Both the position numbers and the translations under genes were made by a program. Shown here piece after piece: positions 57,705 to 64,000 of a DNA stretch of 64,000 bases (its first letter is position 1; each line of letters begins with the position of its first letter). The stretch spans positions 10,609 through 74,608 of the forward strand of contig CAZKRM010000015.1 in assembly GCA_964555285.1 (NCBI GenBank). Reading direction: 5' to 3'. Under the pieces are notes generated by a model. It was not told where the DNA came from, ran no database searches, and was given only the letters and a program-made list of their open reading frames with translations. This stretch comes from JBBIQV01 sp964555285. GTDB taxonomy: Bacteria > Nitrospirota > Nitrospiria > Nitrospirales > Nitrospiraceae.

Positions 57705-59606
57705 TCACATTGCACTTTTTGTTGCGATGTGAGGTTCCTTCCCATTTCGCCGTCTGCGCTCTAGTTCTACGAGTAGTAGAGAAATAGCAGCTGGAGTCAC
57801 CCCTGAAATTCGTGAGGCTTGTCCAATCGACGCAGGCTTGACACGCCTCAATTTTTCGCGGACTTCTCGTGAAAATCCAACCACCGCATCATAGTTGAAA
57901 GTTATTGGTATCGCTCTGTTTTCTAATTTTTTGAACCGATCTATTAGCTGCAATTGCCTCTTGATATACCCTTCGTACTTGATCTCGATTTCGACCGCTT
58001 CAGATAGCTGCCGCTCCTCAATCCCATCATGACGCAAAAGTGATATGAGAGTTTCATAAGTCCAGTCCTGCCGCCTGAGAAGTTGCGCCAAAGTCTGGTT
58101 TGGGTCAATCTCATTCATGCCGGCAGCAGCTACTTTCTTCTTGACTTCAGATGTCAAAGTTGGCCGCGCTTCTTTCAGATAGCTGACCTCTTTTGCTACC
58201 CTCTCTTTTTTCGATTCAAATTTCGCATATACATCCCCAGAGACTAGTCCCAATTTGTGCCCGATCTCCATCAATCGCAAATCTGCATTGTCGTGACGCA
58301 GCAACAGCCGATGTTCAGCACGAGAGGTGAACATGCGATAAGGCTCACGGGCATCTTTGGTGATCAGGTCATCGACGAGCACCCCGATATAGGCTTGCGA
58401 CCGATCCAGCACGAGTGGGGCCTCGCCGCGTCCTTGGATCACCGCATTGACTCCCGCGACAATCCCTTGAGCGGCCGCCTCTTCATACCCCGATGTGCCG
58501 TTGATCTGGCCAGCATGATACAACCCCCTGACCAGCTTAGTCTCGAGAGTCGGATGCAATTGCCTTGGAGGAAAGTAATCGTACTCCACCGCATAGCCCG
58601 GCTTGAGCATGCGCACATGCTCCAATCCTGAAATTGTTTTCAAGATGGCCGCCTGCACATCGACGGGCAGACTTGTCGAGATCCCATTGGGATAAAACTC
58701 TGGTGCGTCGAGACCCTCAGGCTCAACAAAAATCTGGTGGCGCTCCTTGTCCGCAAATCGCACGACCTTGTCTTCAATCGACGGGCAATACCGTGGGCCG
58801 GTCGATTCGATCACGCCGCTATACAGCGGCGATCGATCCAGATTGTCCTGAATGATCCGATGCGTTTCCTTGTTGGTGTAGGTGAGATGGCAAGAAACCT
58901 GGGGCGTTGTGATCCGTTCCGTTCGGTAGGAGAACGGCGGCGGCGGATCATCGCCGGGCTGCGGAATCATCACTGAAAAGTTGATCGTATCTCGATCCAG
59001 CCGTGGCGGCGTTCCAGTTTTCAGCCGTCCCACTTCAAACCCCAAGTCGCGCATGCAGTCCGACAGATGCTCCGCCGCAGCCTCACCCGCTCGGCCGGCC
59101 GGAAAGCGATTCATCCCGATATGGATAAGTCCATTAAGAAATGTACCTGATGTCAAGATTACCGCCTTCGCCCCGATCTGCTCTCCTGAGTCCGTCCGTA
59201 CTCCTATCGCCGCTCCGCCCGCCGTCAAAAGCCGATCGACCGTGCCCTGGCCGAGATCCAGTCCGCTCTGGGCCTTGAGTGTCTCTTGCATGACACGGCG
59301 GTAGCGCGCCTTATCGCACTGTGCTCTGAGTGCGCGGACGGCAGGCCCTTTACTGGTATTGATCATGCGAAATTGGATTCCTGCCCGGTCCGTGTTGCGG
59401 CCCATCTCGCCCCCAAGCGCATCGATTTCCTTCACGAGGTGGCCTTTGGCAATTCCCCCGATCGCCGGGTTGCAGGACATCTGCGCAACCCGCTCGACAT
59501 CCATGGTGAGCAACAGCGCGCGCGCCCCCATTCTGGCCGCAGCAAGGGCCGCTTCACAGCCGGCATGGCCACCGCCGACGACAATGAGATCGTAATTCCG
59601 AGCCAC
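57705..59606 (-). CDS. mnmG: tRNA U34 carboxymethylaminomethyl-modifying enzyme, FAD subunit
   Basis: GTG 59606 gives 633 residues: MARNYDLIVVGGGHAGCEAA (FAD site), TGTPPRLDRDTINFSVMIPQ, PRYCPSIEDKVVRFADKERH, and the C-terminal helices with YEGYIKRQLQLIDRFKKLEN. With MnmE it installs the cmnm5 group on wobble uridine. It lies 12 bp downstream of mnmE. Confidence 0.97.
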   Translation of the reverse strand: MARNYDLIVVGGGHAGCEAALAAARMGARALLLTMDVERVAQMSCNPAIGGIAKGHLVKEIDALGGEMGRNTDRAGIQFRMINTSKGPAVRALRAQCDKARYRRVMQETLKAQSGLDLGQGTVDRLLTAGGAAIGVRTDSGEQIGAKAVILTSGTFLNGLIHIGMNRFPAGRAGEAAAEHLSDCMRDLGFEVGRLKTGTPPRLDRDTINFSVMIPQPGDDPPPPFSYRTERITTPQVSCHLTYTNKETHRIIQDNLDRSPLYSGVIESTGPRYCPSIEDKVVRFADKERHQIFVEPEGLDAPEFYPNGISTSLPVDVQAAILKTISGLEHVRMLKPGYAVEYDYFPPRQLHPTLETKLVRGLYHAGQINGTSGYEEAAAQGIVAGVNAVIQGRGEAPLVLDRSQAYIGVLVDDLITKDAREPYRMFTSRAEHRLLLRHDNADLRLMEIGHKLGLVSGDVYAKFESKKERVAKEVSYLKEARPTLTSEVKKKVAAAGMNEIDPNQTLAQLLRRQDWTYETLISLLRHDGIEERQLSEAVEIEIKYEGYIKRQLQLIDRFKKLENRAIPITFNYDAVVGFSREVREKLRRVKPASIGQASRISGVTPAAISLLLVELERRRRNGKEPHIATKSAM

Positions 59607-59618
59607 GGAACCTCGTCG

Positions 59619-61064
59619 CTATTTCCCAATGCAGAACTCTGAGAAAATCCGATCGAGCACTTCGTCGGTACTGATCTCGCCGCTGATCTCGCCCAACGCT
59701 TCCGTCGCAACCCGCAAATCCGTCGCCACCACCTCACCGGGAAGCCTGTCAGCCACCGAGGCTGCTGCGTGTTCCAACCCTACTTGTGCACGCCTCAGAG
59801 CATCCACGTGCCGTACGTGTGAAATGACCGTTCCTTCGTTGGCCTCAGGGTGACCGGCCATCAACAGCGATCGCATCGTATCTTTGAGTTCCTCGATGCC
59901 CACTCCTGTCTTGGCAGACACTCGCACCACAGTACTCCCCGGTTCTCTGCGCAATATCCCAGCCACTGTTGCAAGATCCCATTGCAGCGGCAAATCCGCC
60001 TTATTCGTGACGATCACACATTTCGTGTCACCGAGATTCCTGAGGACCTCCGCATCCTCCCCGGTCAGTGGTTCGGCCCCATTCAGAATAACCAGCACGA
60101 GATCGGCTTCCCTTCTCGCCTCATGACTGCGGCGAATTCCTTCCAATTCCACCGGATCGCGGGTTTCCCGAATCCCGGCCGTATCACGCAAACGGACCGG
60201 CACCCCACGCACATTGATATAGTCCTCAAGGACGTCTCTCGTCGTACCCGGGATCGGCGTGACAATGGCGCGATCCATGCGCAGCAGCGCGTTCATCACA
60301 CTCGACTTCCCCACGTTTGGCTTTCCCACGATGGTCACCGTCGCACCCTCTCGCAAGATACGCCCCTCCTGCGACGTCTCGATCAACTGGGCCAGCCTCG
60401 TGTGTGTCTCCTGAATCAATGCCAGCAGTTCCACTTGGCCGATGAAGGCGATGTCTTCCTCGGCGAAATCGATGGCCGCCTCGACGTGAGCCAATGCACG
60501 CACCAGCCCTTCGCGAATGCGGCCAATCTCCGTCGACACTCCACCCCGCAGTTGCTGCTGCGCGAGCTTCAAACTCATCGACGTTTTCGCACGGATGGTA
60601 TCGAGCACGGCTTCCGCCTGGGTGAGGTCAAGCCTCCCGTTCAAGAACGCCCTCTTCGTAAACTCGCCGGGCTCAGCCACACGCGCACCGCGAGACAGGC
60701 AGGCCTCGCAGACCGTCTGCAAGACGAGCGGTCCACCATGACAATGAATCTCGACGACGTGCTCGCCCGTGAATGAGCGCGGGCCGCGCATGACCACGAC
60801 CAAGGCCTCTTCGATAACCTGTCCGTGGTGACTCCGGCTCATGGGTCGGCCAAAGTCACCACACCGTTCGCCCGAGGGCCCGACGATGTCGGCAAGGTAG
60901 AGATGGTGGCTTCGAACTGCTGCGAGTGGCTTGCCCGACCTGAGTCGCACAAGTGGGGAAACAGTCTCAATCGCCTGGCTCCCGCTGATCCGGAGGATGC
61001 CGATGCCTCCTTCACCGAGAGATGTGGCAATGGCACAGATGGTATCTTCCAGCCCTCCGCCCAT
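59619..61064 (-). CDS. mnmE: tRNA modification GTPase
   Basis: The 481-residue protein has the N-terminal folate-binding domain (DTICAIATSLGEGGIGILRI), the helical HCHGGPLVLQTV segment, and the G domain VTIVGKPNVGKSSVMNALLR, DTAGIRETRDPVE and TNKADLP. The end EFCIGK carries the catalytic Cys of the family. It partners MnmG immediately downstream. Confidence 0.97.
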   Translation of the reverse strand: MGGGLEDTICAIATSLGEGGIGILRISGSQAIETVSPLVRLRSGKPLAAVRSHHLYLADIVGPSGERCGDFGRPMSRSHHGQVIEEALVVVMRGPRSFTGEHVVEIHCHGGPLVLQTVCEACLSRGARVAEPGEFTKRAFLNGRLDLTQAEAVLDTIRAKTSMSLKLAQQQLRGGVSTEIGRIREGLVRALAHVEAAIDFAEEDIAFIGQVELLALIQETHTRLAQLIETSQEGRILREGATVTIVGKPNVGKSSVMNALLRMDRAIVTPIPGTTRDVLEDYINVRGVPVRLRDTAGIRETRDPVELEGIRRSHEARREADLVLVILNGAEPLTGEDAEVLRNLGDTKCVIVTNKADLPLQWDLATVAGILRREPGSTVVRVSAKTGVGIEELKDTMRSLLMAGHPEANEGTVISHVRHVDALRRAQVGLEHAAASVADRLPGEVVATDLRVATEALGEISGEISTDEVLDRIFSEFCIGK

Positions 61065-61081
61065 AGGCTGACCCTGTGAGG

Positions 61082-62842
61082 CTAGTTCTTCTCTCCGCCT
61101 TCGGTGCGACTTGCCGTGATCTTTCGCCGTCTTCCTGACGAGCCCCCTTCCACAACGTCAGACTCAGCGGCATCGGACTCAGAGGAGGGCACCATAGGAC
61201 GCGTCGCGAAGATGTAGCGATCGGTGATCACCTGTTGCCCGATCGTCAATATGTTGTTGGTGAGCCAGTACAGCACCAGGCCGGCAGGAAACGTCACGAA
61301 GAGAAAGGTCATGAACACCGGCAAGATCAGCATGATTTTCGCTTGGGTGGGATCCATCGTCGTGGGAGTAATCTTCTGTTGAATGACCATCGTCACTCCC
61401 ATCACCAGGGGGAGCACATAGTAGGGGTCCTGAACGGAGAGATCTTTGATCCACAGGGCAAAGGGTGCCTGGCGCAGGTCGATCGTCATGTACAAGATAT
61501 TGAACAGGGCGACGAACACCGGCATCTGGAGCACCATCGGCAGGCAGCCCCCTACCGGGTTGACACGGTGATCGCGGTACAGCTTGATGAGTTCCTTGTT
61601 CAGCCGATCGCGGTCATCTTTCAACTTGGTCTGGAGGGCCAGCACCTTGGGCTGAATCACCTGCATCTGCTTCATGGACTTGTAGCTCTTGTATTGCAGC
61701 GGGACGAACAGCAGTTTGATCCCCACTGTCAGCAAAATGATGGTGAGCCCATAGTTGTGGGTGTAGTCGTGGAGGAACCGCAGCACATAAAAGATGGGCT
61801 TCGCGACCGCCTTGACGAAACTCCAACTCCCAAAGATGAACCATCCAAAGTCGATCGTATCTTCCAGTCCCACATTCAGGGCCCTGAGCGTGTCGTACTC
61901 TTTGGGGCCTGCGAACAACTGCAGGGCCATTGACGAGCCCGCACTAGGAGACGTCACCCTCACCCCAGCCGAGATCAACTTGTCGCCCTCTTTCTTGGCC
62001 AGCGCAGCGGTCGCCGCGCTCGGTATGAGGACGCTCAAGAAGTACTTATCCTGGAGCGCCACCCATCTCACTGTCCCTTTGCGTTCGGACTCCGTTGCCG
62101 GAGTTTCCTTTTCGACTTTCTCGTCCACGAGCGAGGCAGACCCGATCAGGCCGATGAACCCTTCCCCCCATTCCACAATGCCGAAATTGGTCCCGAGGCC
62201 GATATCGAGAGGCTCCGTCAGGCCCTCAGTCTTCAGGACGATATCCACCAGGTAACTATCGTGATGAAAGGTAAGCTGCTTTTCGACCAAGAGCGTCCGC
62301 TCAGGATCAACGAAACGGAATGTCACATGCCCTGTCGGATGGCCGGCATCCAACGATTGGAAATCCCGCTCCACCTGATACAAGGCCTCTCCGAGCCGCT
62401 TCGTGACTCCCTGATCCGCCACCGTCAATGCTAACGGTCGGCGAAACTTCGTCTCAGGGTTCAGCAGCTGAACGAGCTTCTGCTCGTCGGATGCGCCGGC
62501 GTAATACCGCTTTAACTCCCAACCCTTCACCACCGCGCCGCGATTGCTGAAGCTGGCCCGGAAGAGAGGCGTATCGACCTGAACCGTCTGTTCGTCCAGT
62601 GCAGACCCGACCGGCCGGCTCGACTGGTTTGCTTGGCTCTGTCCGGTGACGGCTTCTCCGGCCGATGCGGCGAGAGGTGCGCCGGCAACGTTCTTAGATG
62701 CAGGAGCTGACCCAGAATCAGCACTCCCGCTCTCCTGGGTCGGTGAAGGCTTCGGGAAGAGACCGAGTTCCTTGAGCACGTAGTCGTACCCGACAATGAT
62801 GGTCAACGAGATGATGAGGAAGATGACGACGCGTTTTTCCAT
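61082..62842 (-). CDS. yidC: Membrane protein insertase YidC
   Basis: The 586-residue insertase starts MEKRVVIFLIISLTIIVGYD with one helix, a large periplasmic domain and a C-terminal core of five helices: YGLTIILLTVGIKLLFVPLQ, GCLPMVLQMPVFVALFNILY and LVLYWLTNNILTIGQQVITD. The charged C-tail extends past the core. It inserts and folds inner-membrane proteins. yidD lies 37 bp upstream. Confidence 0.97.
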   Translation of the reverse strand: MEKRVVIFLIISLTIIVGYDYVLKELGLFPKPSPTQESGSADSGSAPASKNVAGAPLAASAGEAVTGQSQANQSSRPVGSALDEQTVQVDTPLFRASFSNRGAVVKGWELKRYYAGASDEQKLVQLLNPETKFRRPLALTVADQGVTKRLGEALYQVERDFQSLDAGHPTGHVTFRFVDPERTLLVEKQLTFHHDSYLVDIVLKTEGLTEPLDIGLGTNFGIVEWGEGFIGLIGSASLVDEKVEKETPATESERKGTVRWVALQDKYFLSVLIPSAATAALAKKEGDKLISAGVRVTSPSAGSSMALQLFAGPKEYDTLRALNVGLEDTIDFGWFIFGSWSFVKAVAKPIFYVLRFLHDYTHNYGLTIILLTVGIKLLFVPLQYKSYKSMKQMQVIQPKVLALQTKLKDDRDRLNKELIKLYRDHRVNPVGGCLPMVLQMPVFVALFNILYMTIDLRQAPFALWIKDLSVQDPYYVLPLVMGVTMVIQQKITPTTMDPTQAKIMLILPVFMTFLFVTFPAGLVLYWLTNNILTIGQQVITDRYIFATRPMVPSSESDAAESDVVEGGSSGRRRKITASRTEGGEKN

Positions 62843-62879
62843 GAGATGTGAAATCCAGACGAACCGTCGGTGTCAGAAC

Positions 62880-63089
62880 CTATTTTACTGGATCGGCCCC
62901 ACCAGGATGGAAGGGGTGACACTTGAGGAGTCGGAGGCAGGCCAGCCCCATTCCTCGCAGGAGGCCATGTCGGCTAATGGCATCACTCGCGTATCGCGAG
63001 CACGTGGGCTCAAAACGGCACGCGGGCCCGATCACCGGCGAGACCCACCGCCGATAGATCGCTAACACCCAGAGGAAAACCTGTCGCAT
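62880..63089 (-). CDS. yidD: Membrane protein insertion efficiency factor YidD
   Basis: ATG 63089 gives 69 residues. RWVSPVIGPACRFEPTCSRY and the end CHPFHPGGADPVK are diagnostic of YidD. It lies between rnpA and yidC, the universal arrangement; the gap to rnpA is 2 bp. An upstream in-frame extension overlaps rnpA and is rejected. Confidence 0.95.
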   Translation of the reverse strand: MRQVFLWVLAIYRRWVSPVIGPACRFEPTCSRYASDAISRHGLLRGMGLACLRLLKCHPFHPGGADPVK

Positions 63090-63091
63090 AC

Positions 63092-63454
63092 TCACTTCGT
63101 TTCCGTAATCAAGAGGCCTTGCTGTCGCAAGGCGAGTACCCAGGCTTCCTGTAGCGCGACGAAGGACCGGCTGAAGATCTCGCGCTTTGGAAACACGACG
63201 CAATCGAGCCCAGGCAACAGCGATGGACGGACTTGGCGACCCAGTTCTCGAAATAGACGCTTCGCGCGATTGCGGCGGACGGCTGTGCCAAAGCGCTTGC
63301 CGACAATGATGGCCAGTCGACTGTCCGGTCTTTCCGAGCGGTGCACGAGCAGATTAAAGAGCGCCGTCGAAACCCGGCGGCCGCTCCGCTTCACTCGCTC
63401 GATGTCACGGTTGCTGCGCAAAAAGAACGCAGCGTACCCCTGCGACCCAGCCAT
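63092..63454 (-). CDS. rnpA: Ribonuclease P protein component
   Basis: The 120-residue basic protein begins MAGSQGYAAFFLRSNRDIER. The RNA-binding motif VGKRFGTAVRRNRAKRLFRE is canonical. It assists the RNase P RNA in 5' processing of tRNA; the RNA gene itself is not in this window. About 225 bp separate it from rpmH. Confidence 0.94.
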   Translation of the reverse strand: MAGSQGYAAFFLRSNRDIERVKRSGRRVSTALFNLLVHRSERPDSRLAIIVGKRFGTAVRRNRAKRLFRELGRQVRPSLLPGLDCVVFPKREIFSRSFVALQEAWVLALRQQGLLITETK

Positions 63455-63679
63455 GTGTTAGAGCCAGTTCGTCAGCAACCTCGGACCTCACAACAACAAA
63501 CGTCGGCCGGTGCTGTGAGCGACAGGCCTGACAATAGCGGCCGATCTAGGCCAACCCGACTCGTGCACGCATCGGCTGCTCGGCGCGTCTCGAAATGAAC
63601 GAGGCACTAAGGGTGCTCGCTGAGCTGTGACTGGAGTTGGTGATTGATGTTGAGGAACTCGCTGCCGACTTCGCCACGC

Positions 63680-63817
63680 TCACACGGTCAACCGAACACG
63701 CCCTTTAGCGCGTCGGCGGGCTAGGACTTTTCGTCCGTTCTTCGTGCTCATCCGTTTACGGAACCCGTGTTCGCGTTTCCGCTTTAGATTCGATGGCTGC
63801 TTAGAGGTAAAGGACAT
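63680..63817 (-). CDS. rpmH: 50S ribosomal protein L34
   Basis: GAGGAGGAG precedes ATG 63817. The 45-residue basic protein begins MSFTSKQPSNLKRKREHGFR then KRMSTKNGRKVLARRRAKGR and ends VRLTV, the complete L34 sequence pattern. It heads the conserved rpmH-rnpA-yidD-yidC cluster. Confidence 0.97.
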   Translation of the reverse strand: MSFTSKQPSNLKRKREHGFRKRMSTKNGRKVLARRRAKGRVRLTV

Positions 63818-63858
63818 CGTGACGCTCCTCCTCGAACTCGTAATCGTAAAACCGTGGC

Positions 63859-63887
63859 ATTATAGGTGTGAGGCAGGCGGGTGTCAA
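63859..63887 (-). promoter_or_regulatory. Near-consensus sigma-70 promoter of rpmH
   Basis: On the minus strand TTGACA (63887-63882) and TATAAT (63864-63859), both perfect, are 17 bp apart and 42 bp before the rpmH start codon. Confidence 0.9.
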
Positions 63888-63889
63888 CG

Positions 63890-64000
63890 GAAAGGCAAGG
63901 CGACCGCGATAATTCATGCCAAGTGCTCGACTATGCATCACGGGCACTAGTGTGGTGTCCAACAAATAACTGGATAATAGATTGTGGTGACGGTATACTG
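63890..64000. other. Upstream end of rpmH region with a DnaA-box-like sequence
   Basis: No gene is visible in the last 110 bp. TTATCCAGT (minus strand, 63978-63970) resembles a DnaA box (TTATCCACA) with two mismatches. In many bacteria dnaA and oriC lie next to rpmH, so this may be the edge of the origin, but one degenerate box proves nothing. Confidence 0.3.

Noticed and set aside
1..64000. CRISPR arrays
   Set aside because: No regularly spaced identical repeats of 20-40 bp with unique spacers were seen; the heptad tracts are too short and degenerate.

Overview
The window is high-GC, densely coded bacterial chromosome with no rRNA and no complete tRNA gene. LpxC, a tripartite RND pump with an outer-membrane channel, and several lipoproteins point to a Gram-negative cell. 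The order rpmH-rnpA-yidD-yidC-mnmE-mnmG-rsmG-parA-parB at the right edge, with a parS palindrome in the rsmG start, marks an origin-proximal region. The overall protein flavour (a bactofilin pair, tiny TM proteins, RiPP-type radical SAM, CMD peroxidases) resembles Nitrospira (Nitrospirota). That assignment is an inference from familiarity, not a search.

Layout. 1-12.6 kb holds housekeeping and small envelope genes: CysQ-type phosphatase, leuD/leuC, MEKHLA, CBS, TPR lipoprotein, MscS channel, exonuclease III, HI0933-type flavoprotein, an IS1380 remnant, DoxX-pirin and VOC proteins. 12.7-18.5 kb is an RND efflux operon, followed by nitroreductase, FAD reductase and a BT1/MFS carrier. 22.2-25.7 kb is an eroded accessory stretch with a toxin-antitoxin pair broken in its PIN toxin, a DUF4145 gene interrupted by an in-frame stop, an intact AbrB/RelE-type pair flanked by a 40-bp repeat, the tmRNA gene with its terminator, and a frameshifted methyltransferase. 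26.2-27.5 kb has no conventional gene. It holds two paralogous, apparently structured transcription units, each with the same TTGACA-17-TAAGAA promoter, a conserved 23-codon micro-ORF and a conserved 3' hairpin, followed by a ClpX paralogue. 28.9-35.5 kb carries a small membrane-protein operon, GDPD, pterin dehydratase, a RiPP-type radical SAM enzyme and an epimerase.

35.5-43.1 kb is the most striking region. A 408-bp perfect direct duplication, each copy holding a CMD peroxidase-like gene, brackets about 6.8 kb. Inside are a secreted protein, a TIR protein anchored by two membrane segments, and three secreted trypsin-like proteins, two of them fused to FGE-sulfatase-like domains. I propose this as a candidate trans-envelope conflict or stress system.

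43.6-63.9 kb is conserved core: IMPase, a HARE-HTH regulator with palindromic operators, a 12-residue lysine-rich ORF, lpxC, a two-component pair whose kinase carries a Rossmann domain, nrdR, glyA, rplI, mnmA, two bactofilins, parB/parA and rsmG. An IS1182-family insertion with clear inverted repeats and a CTAG target duplication sits between rsmG and mnmG. The run ends with mnmE, yidC, yidD, rnpA and rpmH, the last behind a near-perfect sigma-70 promoter.
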